Shown here: positions 39,643 to 52,662 of the stretch, in pieces | How the letters are laid out: every line of letters starts with the position of its first letter | Position numbering within the stretch: position 1 is the first letter of the stretch | Assembly (NCBI GenBank): GCA_963921795.1 | Contig: OY997641.1 | Location: 57,874,950 to 57,938,949, forward strand | Length of the DNA: 64,000 nt | Direction of reading: 5' to 3' | Source of the DNA: Nannobrachium achirus | Lineage: Eukaryota; Chordata; Actinopteri; Myctophiformes; Myctophidae | Translations under genes and position numbers: made by a program | Notes under the pieces: model-generated | Databases searched by the model: none | What the model saw: the letters and a program-made list of their open reading frames with translations, nothing else | Told to the model about the DNA's origin: nothing

Positions 39643-42015
39643 TAGTTAACATTCATGGGGGGCCCGCTGTGAATCCTTGTACCCAGGGCCCAGAATTTGG
39701 TGTGACGCCCCTGACCGGGACCAAAACATTGCATGTGGAAATGAAGAAAACATTCCATTGGGTTACAATTACTATTGTATTGACTATACTTGTACTGTTC
39801 TCCATTTTGTTGAATAAAATAATCGGTTTGAGCTTATGTTCCATGTTAAATCCCATGTTAAAGTTAGCCTTTTTGCTAAATCACCAAACAACTAGCAGAC
39901 ACATTTCAACACACTTTAGCAAAACTAACCACCCAAGCCACAACTCACCGCTGAGTAGATGGGCGCAGAATGGAGTATCCAGCAGCATCCAGCAGCAGCA
40001 TGCGGCTTCCAAACAAACTGAGTGAGGAGGAAGTGGCCTCACCTCAACCGTTATTTATACTCTCTTGCTTAATAGGGTTGCCATGTTTGGTCGGGTTGCC
40101 ATGTTTAGTTGCAATACCAGGGTTTTCACGGCAAAATGTTGTAAAATGTATTTTAAATGCATGAGGTAAGGCTTGAACAGGAGACTTCTGGAACGATAGA
40201 CAAAGGCCTTACCATGTGAACTATGCACAGCTCTGCACAGTGAGAAAATATTACTTTGAATGTTTGTTTTAGAGGCAGAAGAATAATTTGCATAAAACCG
40301 TAATTATGAATTGAATTATTAAAAAAGCATGTTTAAATTTTTAAAAAATCCGATCTGACAGATCTTTAGATATTGGTCCAAAGTTCATGTAAAAAAAGTT
40401 CTGTGCACGTAACGCGAAAGTTCCGGAATAAAAGCGGGTTTAAGTGTTTTACGAACTGCTCCAAAAGGCGGAAAATCGAAGGGCGGAGCTTACTTAACAA
40501 AGACACAGATGTCTTCAGCTTGAGTCAAGGCACGCGTGTAAGCAAGTTGCATGTCTTCAAACGAAACGAGGCATGACTTATGCCCCTTTAAAGTTTGAGT
40601 TTTCAAACGCTTCGTATAGCGCCCCCCCTTTGGCCAATTCGAGTAAGATTGCTTTCAGTGATATTTGGACTAACCCTCGACATATTTGCCAAATGCCATG
40701 AACGTGTCACTTTGCATGTATGATTTAGAGGCAGAAGAATAATTTGCATAAAACTGCAACATTGAGTGAATTATTAAAAAATAATGTTTCGCTTTAAAGA
40801 AAATCTGCCGAGACAGATCTGACCGTATTGGTCCAAAGTTCATGTAAAAAAAAGTTTTGCGCACGTTACGCGAAAATCCCAGGAGGAGATAGATTTTGAC
40901 TGTTTTTCATATAATTCAAAATTGTGGGAGAAGTAAAGGTCAGAGGTCAAAAGTCAGAGCGTAAAAGTTGTTCGGCATGAGGAGACGCATAAGTGTATAC
41001 AGGTTTCATTGCTGTACCTGAAACAGGGCATGAGCTACACCAGTTCAAAGTTGGCATTTTTCAAAGGCTTCCTACAGCGCCACCCTTTGGCCGATTGTTG
41101 CGAGCTTCGCGTTTTAGCCGTTTGGCATAGTCCTCTGCCATACTGCCGAGTTTCGTAAAAAGCGACTGCACGGTCTAGCCGCTAGAGAAAAAGTGGCGGA
41201 AGAATAATAATAATAAATATAGCTGCAAGCAGCGATAAAGTGGCCAAGGCAAAAGCATCAAGGGAAAGCAAAGAAGACATCAAAGAGAAACTAGAAGCAG
41301 TGTTCTTCCGAACAGGTCAGGTGTTTTTTTGGCCCACTGGTGACTCTATAACAGGCCAATGTGAGAAGGGTGGCATCTGTTCCTTGGCCTAGTGGGAACG
41401 TTTGTGCAAAATCTCACACACATAGCAGGCTGCGTTTGAGACAATTTGTTCAAAAAGGAGCAATCCTGCAAACCTTGGAATTCAATTTTAGCCAATTAGA
41501 TAGAATATGATATCGGACAAATCCGTCATGATCACATCACTGTAGAGATACTGTGTACTGATTTGTGTGATTTTCTGTCTATAGCTGCAGAGCGAGATGA
41601 ACAAATCTCAGTGAGAGTTGCAAGGGCCCCATAGCCTAGTGCAGTGTTTGTTATTTTTGCCTTTTTCTTGAGTTTTGCCTTTTGTTCCCGTTCCCGAGTT
41701 CTCTATTTTTAGATTTTTGGCAAAGTTTATTTTTGCCATTTTTGAATTTTGGGTTTCACTGTACAACTGCATGGTGGGGGCTGGATAAATAAAAATCTTA
41801 ACGAGACACAAATTGCTTATTATAAGCAGACATGGCAACCCAGGTACATTCAGAGCCCAGAACGCCAACTACTGACACTTTAATGCAAGGACAACAGGAA
41901 ATCAAATGATGTTTTTCAGGACAGCTTTTTCAGCTCCCACCTCTTTCAGGATATGAACAGGATAACAGGGGCGGTGCCAGGAATAACATGAATATATAGA
42001 GATAAATAGTAATAC

Positions 42016-42215
42016 TGAATAAAAGTACAAAGGTATTGGCATCAACTTGAATTTTTTTGAAAATAGCAGATCTACAAGCTCACAATGCAATGCAACGCAT
42101 GAGCATTTACTGGAGTAGCCTAGAAGTAAGAGTATACAAGTGAAGTATAAAATACCTCAAAATTATACTAAGGATAGTATTTGAGTAAATGTACTCAGTT
42201 ACTTTTACACCCCTG
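42016..42215 (-). mobile_element. Truncated hAT element in unit B1, also in B2 and B3
   Basis: Minus-strand copy of the 23394-type element: starts CAGGGGTGTAAAAGTAAC at 42215 and keeps half a hairpin (42059-42090). The opposite terminal repeat is gone. Equivalent pieces lie at about 45846-46047 and 59735-59936. Confidence 0.7.
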
Positions 42216-43570
42216 GCATTGTAGACCCAGATGCTTGTGAAACATGATAAAGAAATAGTCATGCAATAGTATGAATTTCAGTTTATTTACACAAAGGATT
42301 TGCAATTGCAAAATATTTGGCAGCATTATTTTCTGTAAGTGGCTAGCAGAGTCAGACTTAACTAAACTTAAATTGTTTTTATTGAAAAACGTTGAGGGGA
42401 AGGCGGCTGGGGGTCAAAACTTGGAACTTTAGGCGCTCACATGGGGCTGCCGTCCTGTGGGCAGAGCAGACTATGGATTCCAATTGGGGGGTGTTGGAAC
42501 CCAGCCAGCCTAGGTGGGGGAGGCAGAGAGAAATGAGGTGAGCTTCAGAATAATTACAGTTGAGCCACAAGTTAGAGAAGAGGTGTTCAATCTGCCCGTT
42601 CCACACAGTTCAGAATAATGAACCCACTTACACTGCCGTTCTTTGGCTTCAATGAAGCAATCTGGGAGCTGGTACTGATTGTCAGCTGATTGTCAGATGG
42701 GCTTCAGGTGTGAGGCTGAGCTTCCCCTGCATGGTTTGAAACAATAAATGAATAAATGAATGCACTCAAACATCATTACTTTATAAAGAAACTCAAAGTC
42801 ATTACTTCAAAATCAAATCAAACTAGGAATGAGTATCACTGCGGCTGCTTTTTCCTACCCATAACCATAGGTCAGACAGGATTGTGTCAAGTCTTTCTGC
42901 AGGCTCGCCATCTTTCAGATTCAGTTCTAGGCAATAAACCTGGCCTGGATCAAAGAAAAAGGCCAAATGAATAGAAAAACAACAAATTCAAATAATCTGC
43001 TGCACTACAGGCTTGAAACAAAATAATTCCATTAATCTCCCCAACTAGGCATTGGCATTAAACTCAAAATACATCAATTCAATAATCAACGTTGCAGCTA
43101 ACATACAAGCATTACATTCCAAAAGAAATCGTTTAACATTTAGATACCAAAACCAAAAACAACATAACATTTCAGAGCACATGGTCAGCTTACCAAGTGA
43201 CACATTGTTCCTCCATCATACACAGCCAGTGTATCGAGTGGATCAGGTAGGTATGTTCAGGTGAGGTAAATCTAAAAGCCAAATTATAGTATGGGTAAGT
43301 ATAATGAATGAAACTGTTAGAAATTGGAATAGTTGTTGGAATAATGAACAGTGTACAGACCTGCAGCTGCTGCATAATGTAGCAGTGAGTAGCAGCAACC
43401 ACCAGCACCATGCTGCTTCCAAACAATCTGAGAGGGGGGAGTGGCCTCAACTCAACCACTATTTATACCCTTGCTTAAGAAGGTTGCCATGTTTGGTCGG
43501 GTTGCCATGTTCAGTTGCAGTACCAGGGTTTTCACGGCAAAATGTTGTAAAATGTATTTTAAATGCATGA

Positions 43571-43648
43571 GGTAAGGCTTGAACAGGGGACTTCTGGAAT
43601 GATAGACAAAGGCCTTACCAGGTGAGCTATGCACAGCTCTGCACAGTG
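43571..43648 (-). repeat. tRNA-like segment in B units and A1
   Basis: On the minus strand TAGCTCACCTGG resembles a pol III A box and CTGTTCAAGCC a B box, about 45 bp apart. No good cloverleaf forms. Copies are at about 40165-40245, 47403-47480 and 61295-61372. It could be an old SINE head or chance. Confidence 0.3.
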
Positions 43649-45064
43649 AGAAAATATTACTTTAAATGTTTGTTTTAGAAGCAGAAGAATAATTTGCATA
43701 AAACCGCAAATTGATGAATTATTAAAAAAGCATGTTTCAATTTTTTAAAAATCCGATCTGACAGATCTTTAGATATTGGTCCAAAGTTCATGTAAAAAAA
43801 GTTCCGTGCACGTGACGCGAAAGTTCCGGAATAAAAGCGGGTTTAAGTGTTTTACGAACTGCTCCAAAAGGCGGAAAATCGAAGGGCGGAGCTTACTTAA
43901 CAAAGACACAGATGTCTTCAGCTTGAGTCAAGGCACGCGTGTAAGCAAGTTGCATGTCTTCAAACGAAACGAGGCATGACTTATGCCCCTTTAAAGTTTG
44001 AGTTTTCAAACGCTTCGTATAGCGCCCCCCTTTGGCCAATTGGAGTAAGATTGCTTTCAGTGATATTTGGACTAATCCTCTACATATTTGCCAAATGCCA
44101 TGAACGTGTCACTTTGCATGTATGATTTAGAGGCAGAAGAATAATTTGCATATAACTGCAACATTGAGTAAATTATTAAAAAATAATGTTTCGCTTTAAA
44201 GAAAATCCGCCTAAGTTTTCAGACCGTATTGGTCCAAAGTTCATGTACAAAAAGTTTCGCGCACGTTACGCGAAAATCCCAGGAGGAGATACATTTTTAC
44301 TGTTTTTCATATAATTCAAAATTGTGGGAGAGGTAAAGGTCAGAGGTCAAAAGTCAGAGCGTAAAAGTTGTTCGGCATGAGGAGACGCATACGTGTATAC
44401 AGGTTTCATTGCTGTACCTGAAACAGGGCATGAGCTACACCAGTTCAAAGTTTGCACTTTCGAAGGCTTCCTACAGCGCCACCCTTTGGCCGATTGTTGC
44501 GAGCTTCGCGTTTTAGCCGTTTGGCATAGTCCTCTGCCATACTGCCATGAACGTGTCACTTTACATGTATGATTTAGAGGCAGAAGAATAATTTGCATGA
44601 AACTGCATTATACGGTTAATTATTAAAAAATAATGTTTCGCTTTAAAGAAAATCCGGCCGCTGTGCGATGACCGTGTTGGTCCAAAGTTCATGTAAAAAA
44701 AGTTTCGCGCACGTTACGCGAAAATCCCAGGAGGAGATAGATTTTGACTGTTTTTCATATAATTCAAAATTGTGGGAGAGGTAAAGGTCAGAGGTCAAAA
44801 GTCAGAGCGTAAAAGTTGTTCGGCATGAGGAGACGCATAAGTGTATACAGGTTTAATTGCTGTACCTGAAACAGGGCATGAGCTACACCAGTTCAAAGTT
44901 TGCACTTTCGAAGGCTTCCTACAGCGCCACCCTTTGGCCGATTGTTGCGAGCTTCGCGTTTTAGCCGTTTGGCATAGTCCTCTGCCATACTGCCGAGTTT
45001 CGTAAAAAGCGACTGCACGGTCTAGCCGCTAGAGCAAAAGTGGCGGAAGAATAATAATAATAAA

Positions 45065-48000
45065 TATAGCTGCAAGCAGCGATAAAGTGGCCAAGGCAAA
45101 AGCATCAAGGGAAAGCAAAGAAGACATCAAAGAGAAACTAGAAGCAGTGTTCTTCCGAACAGGTCAGGTGTTTTTTTTGGCCCACTGGTGACTCTATAAC
45201 AGGCCAATGTGAGAAGGGTGGCATCTGTTCCTTGGCCTAGTGGGAATGTGTGTGCAAAATCTCACACACATAGCAGGCTGCGTTTGAGACAATTTGTTCA
45301 AAAAGGAGCAATCCTGCAAACCTTGGAATTCAATTTTAGCCAATTAGATAGAATATGATATCGGACAAATCCGTCATGATCACATCACTGTAGAGATACT
45401 GTGTACTGATTTGTGTGATTTTCTGTCTATAGCTGCAGAGCGAGATGAACAAATCTCAGTGAGAGTTGCAAGGGCCCCATAGCCTAGTGCAGTGTTTGTT
45501 ATTTTTGCCTTTTTCTTGAGTTTTGCCTTTTGTTCCCGTTCCCGAGTTCTTCATTTTTAGATTTTTGGCAAAGTTTATTTTTGCCATTTTTGAATTTTGG
45601 GTTTCACTGTACAACTGCATGGTGGGGGCTGGATAAATAAAAATCTTAACGAGACACAAATTGCTTATTATAAGCAGACATGGCAATCCAGAACCCAACT
45701 ACTGACACTTTAATGCAAGGACAACAGGAAATCAAATGATGTTTTTCAGGACAGCTTTTTCAGCCCCCGCCTTTTTCAGGATATGAACAGGATAACAGGG
45801 GCGGTGCCAGGAATAACATGAATATATAGAGATAAGTAGTAATACTGAATAAAAGTACGAAGGTATTGGCATCAACTTGAATTTTTTTGAAAATAGCAGA
45901 TCTACAAGCTCACAATGCAATGCAACGCATGAGCATTTACTGGAGTAGCCTAGAAGTAAGACTATACAAGTGAAGTATAAAATACCTCAAAATTATACTA
46001 AGGATAGTATTTGAGTAAATGTACTCAGTTACTTTTACACCCCTGGCATTGTAGACCCAGATGCTTGTGAAACATGATAAAGAAATAGTCATGCAATAGT
46101 ATGAATTTCAGTTTATTTACACAAAGGATTTGCAATTGCAAAATATTTGGCAGCATTATTTTCTGTAAGTGGCTAGCAGAGTCAGACTTAACTAAACTTA
46201 AATTGTTTTTATTGAAAAACGTTGAGGGGAAGGCGGCTGGGGGTCAAAACTTGGAACTTTAGGCGCTCACATGGGGCTGCCGTCCTGTGGGCAGAGCAGA
46301 CTATGGATTCCAATTGGGGGGTGTTGGAACCCAGCCAGCCTAGGTGGGGGAGGGAGAGAGAAATGAGGTGAGCTTCAGAATAATTACAGTTGAGCCACAA
46401 GTTAGAGAAGAGGTGTTCAATCTGCCCGTTCCACACAATTCAGAATAATGAACCCACTTACACTGCCGTTCTTTGGCTTCAATGAAGCAATCTGGGAGCT
46501 GGTACTGATTGTCAGCTGATTGTCAGATGGGCTTCAGGTGTGAGGCTGAGCTTCCCCTGCATGGTTTGAAACAATAAACGAATAAATGAATGCACTCAAA
46601 CATCATTACTTTATAAAGAAACTCAAAGTCATTACTTCAAAATCAAATCAAACTAGGAATGAGTGTCACTGCGGCTGCTTTTTCCTACCCATAACCATAG
46701 GTCAGACAGGATTGTGTCAGTCTTTCTGCAGGCTCGCCATCTTTCAGATTCAGTTCTAGGCAATAAACCTGGCCTGGATCAAAGAAAAAGGCCAAATGAA
46801 TAGAAAAACAACAAATTCAAATAATCTGCTGCACTACAGGCTTGAAACAAAATAATTCCATTAATCTCCCCAACTAGGCATTGGCATTAAACTCAAAATA
46901 CATCAATTCAATAATCAACGTTGCAGCTAACATACAAGCATTACATTCCAAAAGAAATCGTTTAACATTTAGATACCAAAACCAAAAACAACATAACATT
47001 TCAGAGCACATGGTCAGCTTACCAAGTGACACATTGTTCCTCCATCATACACAGCCAGTGTATCGAGTGGATCAGGTAGGTATGTTCAGGTGAGGTAAAT
47101 CTAAAAGACAAATTATAGTATGGGTAAGTATAATGAATGAAACTGTTAGAAATTGGAATAGTTGTTGGAATAATGAACAGTGTACAGACCTGCAGCTGCT
47201 GCATAATGTAGCAGTGAGTAGCAGCAACCACCAGCACCATGCGGCTTCAAACAATCTGAGAGGGGGGGAGTGGCCTCAACTCAACCACTATTTATACCCT
47301 TGCTTAAGAAGGTTGCCATGTTTGGTCGGGTTGCCATGTTCAGTTGCAGTACCAGGGTTTTCACGGCAAAATGTTGTAAAATGTATTTTAAATGCATGAG
47401 GTAAGGCTTGAACAGGGGACTTCTGGAATGATAGACAAAGGCCTTACCATGTGAGCTATGCACAGCTCTGCACAGTGAGAAAATATTACTTTAAATGTTT
47501 GTTTTAGAAGCAGAAGAATAATTTGCATAAAACTTGCAATGTTGATAGAATTATTAAAAAAGCATGTTTCAATTTTTAAAAAATCCGATCTGACAGATCT
47601 TTAGATATTGGTCCAAAGTTCATGTAAAAAAAGTTCTGTGCACGTGACGCGAAAGTTCTGGAATAAAAGATGGTTTAAGTGTTTTACGAACTGCTCCAAA
47701 AGGCGGAAAATCGAAGGGCGGAGCTTACTTAACAAAGACACAGATGTCTTCAGCTTGAGTCAAGGCACGCGTGTAAGCAAGTTGCATGTCTTCAAACAAA
47801 ACGAGGCATGACTTATGCCCCTTTAAAGTTTGAGTTTTCAAACGCTTCGTATAGCGCCCCCCTTTGGCCAATTGGAGTAAGATTGCTTTCAGTGATATTT
47901 GGACTAACCCTCGACATATTTGCCAAATGCCATGAACGTGTCACTTTGCATGTATGATTTAGAGGCAGAAGAATAATTTGCATAAAACTGCAACATTGAG

Positions 48001-49038
48001 TGAGTTATTAAAAAATAATGTTTCGCTTTAAAGAAAATCCGGCCGCTGTGCGATGACCGTGTTGGTCCAAAGTTCATGTAAAAAAAGTTTCACGCACGTT
48101 ATGCGAAAATCCCAGGAGGACATAGATTTTGACTGTTTTTCATATAATTCAAAATTGTGGGAGAGGTAAAGGTCAGAGGTCAAAAGTCAGAGCGTAAAAG
48201 TTGTTCGGCATGAGGAGACGCATACGTGTATACAGGTTTCATTGCTGTACCTGAAACAGGGCATGAGCTACACCAGTTCAAAGTTTGCACTTTCGAAGGC
48301 TTCCTACAGCGCCACCCTTTGGCCGATTGTTGCGAGCTTCGCGTTTTAGCCGTTTGGCATAGTCCTCTGCCATACTGCCATGAACGTGTCACTTTGCATG
48401 TATGATTTAGAGGCAGAAGAATAATTTGCATGAAACTGCATTATACGGTTAATTATTAAAAAATTATGTTTCGCTTTAAAGAAAATCCGGCCGCTGTGCG
48501 ATGACCGTGTTGGTCCAAAGTTCATGTAAAAAAAGTTTTGCGCACGTTACGCGAAAATCCCAGGAGGAGATAGATTTTGACTGTTTTTCATATAATTCAA
48601 AATTGTGGGAGAGGTAAAGGTCAGAGGTCAAAAGTCAGAGCGTAAAAGTTGTTCGGCATGAGGAGACGCATAAGTGTATACAGGTTTCATTGCTGTACCT
48701 GAAACAGGGCATGAGCTACACCAGTTCAAAGTTTGCACTTTCGAAGGCTTCCTACAGCGCCACCCTTTGGCCGATTGTTGCGAGCTTCGCGTTTTAGCCG
48801 TTTGGCATAGTCCTCTGCCATACTGCCGAGTTTCGTAAAAAGCGACTGCACGGTCTAGCCGCTAGAGCAAAAGTGGCGGAATAATAATAATAATAATAAT
48901 AGTGATGAAGTCCAATAACAATGAGTGGCCAAGGCATTGCCACTTCGTGGCCTTGGCCACTAATAATAATAATAGTGCTGAAGTCCAATAACAATGAGTG
49001 GCCAAGGCTTTTGCCACTTCGTGGCCTTGGCCACTAAA
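45065..49038 (+). repeat. Array unit B2, with doubled terminal hairpin
   Basis: Very close to B3: both share a short deletion around 45690 compared with B1 and the AAAAGATGGTTTAAG variant at 47667. The end carries two consecutive stem-loops (about 48921-48960 and 48999-49034), each after TGAAGTCCAATAACAATGAG, the second being a local duplication. Confidence 0.9.
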
Positions 49039-50463
49039 TATAGCTGCAAGCAGCGATAAAGTGGCCAAGGTAGAAAAAGTAGGAAAGCAAAAAAGCATCA
49101 AGGGAAAGCAAAGAAGAAATCAAAGAAAAACTGGAAGCAGTGTTCTTCCGAACAGGTCTCCGGCAGGTCAGGTGTTTTTTTTTGGCCTAGTGGTGACTAT
49201 AATAGGCCAAAGTCAAAAGGGTACCACGTGTTCTTTGGCCTTTCACGGCAATCGGACGCTGCATGCGGGATTTGAGGCATTTTGTTCCAAAAATGGGTTT
49301 TGCAAAAATTGACCCGCTGGTGGCGCTATAACAGGCCAATGTGAGAAGGGTGGCATCTGTTCCTTGGCCTAGTGGGAATGTGCATGCAAAATCTCACACA
49401 AATAGCAGGCTGCGTTTGAGACATTTTGTTCAAAAAGGAGCAATCCTGCAAACCTTGGAATTCAATGTTAGCCAATTAGATAGAATATGATATTGGACAA
49501 ATCCGTCATGATTACATCACTGTAGAGATACTGTGTGCCCATTTGTGTGATTATCGGATAAAATCTGAAGGAGTAATATCGAAGAATGCGTTTTTGGCCT
49601 TCTGGTGGCGCTATAAATGACAGAGACTCTGCCGATTTTACACTAATCGGCATAGTTATTGGTGAAAGCACAAATTGACCTCTACACAACATGTATGCAA
49701 AAGACTATATGCAACAGACATAAAATAGTTCCAAAGAACTCCTCAAGGTTTTCAAATAATTCAAGTAGTAAACGTCTTCAAATAAAGTTTTTAAACATTA
49801 AGTATTGTGAAGTCTGAACCCAAACCAGCACACGGAAACAGTTCTCAAGGTGAAAACGCAATAAGCGTTGTTTTATTCAATGGGGCGTTCCCCTAAAACA
49901 TGAAATAAAGTTCTTCCCAAAACCGGGGCTTTTAACACGTCTTCAAATAAAGTTTTTAAACATTAAGTATTGTGAAGTCTGAACCCAAACCAGCACACGG
50001 AAACAGTTCTCAAGGTGAAAACGCAATAAGCGTTGTTTTATTCAATGGGGCGTTCCCCTAAAACATGAAATAAAGTTCTTCCCAAAACCGGGGCTTTTAA
50101 CTCAAAATATGCTTCTTTCCAGAACTTAACAAACAGGGGTTACATTCGAAACATATGTTTCACAGTATGCCGTTGCTTCCATTAACACATGCCATTTCTC
50201 TTCCAAGACTCAGATGCTGCTCCTAATTTGCCTACAATGGGAACAGATAGAACCACCATTAGCAATGTGGCAAAATACAGAGCAAATGTGCGACAGAGGA
50301 GAACATAGTGGAGTTTTGCTTACTGCTCGATGGAAGAGTCCCTTCGAGAGCCAGCTACACAGTGAAGCAGAGCTCGGTGGTTAAGAGCAAAAACATTTGG
50401 ATTGCCTGAATCGGAGAAGCTGTGTTGCGGCCAGGTGCTGACAAATCAAACTGATTGCAACAA

Positions 50464-50500
50464 GCAGCCATCTTAGCTGCTGCATTCTGGGAAATGTAGT
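50464..50500 (-). promoter_or_regulatory. ZNF143-type and YY1-type motif pair, unit A2 (first)
   Basis: The same motif pair as in A1; the ZNF143-like core is at 50481-50500. The second site of this unit, 51341-51360, has one change (AATGTTGT on the plus strand). Confidence 0.6.
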
Positions 50501-51989
50501 TTTTTCTGAAAACCAAACAAAGCCATCAGTTAGATTCAGTTCACATGCAAAAAACAGGGCCTGGATAAAAAAAATAAGAAAAATCAACTAATCAGCCGAT
50601 CTACAAGGTTAAAACAAAATAAAGTCAACAGATGTGCTGATTTGGAGGTTGTGATTTGCCATCCAATTTGCGTGATTTTAGGCCAAAATCTGTAGGAGCA
50701 GTGTTGTAAAATGTGTTTTGCAAAGATCTGTCTGATGGTGGCGCTAGAGAGGGGCATGTGTGAAATCAGGGACGGAGGTTGTGATTTGACAATCAATTTG
50801 CGTGATTTTAGGCCAAAATCTGTAGGAGCAGTGTTCACAAATGTTTTGCAAGAATCGGCCTCATGGTGGCGCTGGAAGGCCATGTGAGAAATCAGGCAGC
50901 CAAGGAGTGTGTGCAAAGTTTGGCATGGATAGGGGCAATGGTAACGGAGATATGAATAGGGCAAAAGTATGATGTCACACGGACAGAGTGACAGCCGGTG
51001 GAGGTTTCGATAGTAACTGCGACCTAACAGTCGCAATAATACTCACATCTCTTTAGTTAAATGCTTACATTGAAGAAAGAGATGAGGCCACACCCCAAAC
51101 AATAGTGGACACAGGCAATAATCCACAACTGCACACTCCTGACAATATAAAACACATTCTCACTGTAAACGATAGAACCAAAATAACACAGTAAAATGGT
51201 AAAAGAGACCATACAAAATACAAGCAAACAGTCTTACCGGTTAACAGAGCAGCACACACTCCTCAACTCAGCAGTGTTTTGTTCAAACTGTTCAGATGGA
51301 TTCAATCGGCCGACGCCCAACAAGCAACCATCTTAGCTGCTGCATTCTGGGAAATGTTGTTTTTCTGAATACCAAACAATTAAGATTCAGTTCACAGGCA
51401 AAAAAACTTAAAAAAATCAACTAATCAGCCGATCTACAAGCTTAAAACAAAATAAAGTCGACAAATCTGCTTATCTACAAGCAATAATTACATTCCCGAA
51501 ATGAATCTTTTTACATTCCAATCCCAAAACCAGAAACAAACATTTCCGAGCCACATGTTCACTTACCAATTATCTTAGTCACGCAGCCTCAGTGTCAATA
51601 TCAGAGTTGGTCAGGTGGATCTAAAAGCAATATAGTGTGGGTTAAATATAAATGGAGTAATGCTGTTAGAAATTGGAATAGTCTTGAAATGAAATGTGTA
51701 CAAACCTGCAGCAGCTCCAATGAGGTTACTGAACAAACTGAAAAAAAAACTGGCTTTATACAGGGTGTGGTGATTACGAATGCTCGGCAGCTGTGACTCA
51801 GGGACCGTGGTCAAAACATTGCATGTGAAAAATAAGAATATATTCCATTTGAAAAATAAAATAAAATGACTGTAATTCCCGCTGAACCGTGGGTTACAAG
51901 TGCACAAGTGCACAGTGCACTAACCTACATTATTGCAAAGTGTGATTTAAATGTGACTTTGAATGTATGTTTTAGAGGCAGAAGAATAA

Positions 51990-52061
51990 CGCACGCACGC
52001 ACACACGCACGCACGCACGCACACACGCACGCACGCACGCACGCGTGCGCGCGCACGCACA

Positions 52062-52158
<97 letters not shown>
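51990..52158. repeat. (CACG/CA)n microsatellite in unit A2
   Basis: GCAC/ACAC repeat changing to pure (CA)n. The open frames through it are repeat translations. Confidence 0.95.
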
Positions 52159-52160
<2 letters not shown>

Positions 52161-52179
52161 GTGCCTAACCATTCTGCAT

Positions 52180-52662
52180 TAGAGGTGGGATTTATGGCTA
52201 TTTGAAGTGAGACAGTACCATCGATCTGGCTCACTAAAAAGAGCCGTTCAAAAGACTGGCTCATTTGTCTCCTTGTATATTTATATATTTTTAAGAAGAA
52301 TTTGTTTAAACATGAATCCACAAGGTGGCACCACATTCCTCTGCTGACAGTTGAGATCACAATTTAGTATTTACCCTTTTCATAAAATGTGTGTGTAAAT
52401 TAAGCTACCTTGACTTTTGTTATTCATAAAACACCTAAAAAAAACAAGCAGGCAACAATGAACTCGCTCCTCCACTTGTTCTCTCTCTCTCACTCACTCA
52501 CTGTACTCAGTCAGTACTCAGTGGAGTAGCAAGGAGATGTTGAATTGGGGGGAGGGGGTCTCCCCCCAAATGAACGGCTCTCTACTGCGCGAACCGGATC
52601 CCAACGTTCACTTCAAAGAGCCGTTCAAAAGATTTGATTCGTTCGCGAACGTCCCAGCTCTA
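52180..52662. mobile_element. Non-autonomous hAT element in unit A2, 483 bp
   Basis: Ends TAGAGGTGGGA and TCCCAGCTCTA (one mismatch as inverted repeats), flanked by the identical octamer TTCTGCAT at 52172-52179 and 52663-52670. GAGCCGTTCAAAAGA-type phrases inside are typical of a fish hAT group. A tRNA-like plus-strand segment (TAGCCTAAGG and GTTCAAATA) follows at about 52672-52740. Confidence 0.95.

Larger units (their letters stand above)
39206..39713. mobile_element. Non-autonomous hAT element with two internal hairpins
   Basis: Ends CAGGGGCGTCAC and GTGACGCCCCTG are exact inverted repeats. The identical octamer ACCGGGAC flanks it (39198-39205 and 39714-39721). Units A2 and A3 have only a short diverged counterpart of this site (near 51805 and 56725), so the insertion is specific to A1. 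Two copies of the dispersed hairpin (39284-39358 and 39565-39642) are arranged as mirror images around a 200-bp middle. Confidence 0.95.
36541..41217 (+). repeat. Array unit A1
   Basis: Left edge, then a 1.7-kb A-type middle with two ZNF143/YY1-like site pairs and a Y-type 3' end with stem-loop at 38336-38351. Next comes a hAT element (39206-39713) unique to this unit, a tRNA-like segment at about 40165-40245, and two right-hand sub-blocks (from about 40268 and 40720). It lacks the tandem duplication of the CACACGGAAACAGTTCTC stretch that A2, A3 and A4 have. Confidence 0.9.
41218..45064 (+). repeat. Array unit B1
   Basis: Left edge differs from A by CAGGTCAGGTGTTTTTTTGG. The middle contains an inverted copy of the 28388-28575 repeat and, at about 42016-42215, a minus-strand piece of the 23394-type hAT element with half a hairpin. 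A tRNA-like segment (about 43571-43648) and three right-hand sub-blocks follow. It has the longer, presumably older, form of the 28388-type repeat. Confidence 0.9.

Noticed and set aside
40165-40245. A working tRNA gene in A1 and the B units
   Set aside because: Box-like motifs exist but the arms do not pair; kept only as a low-confidence repeat.
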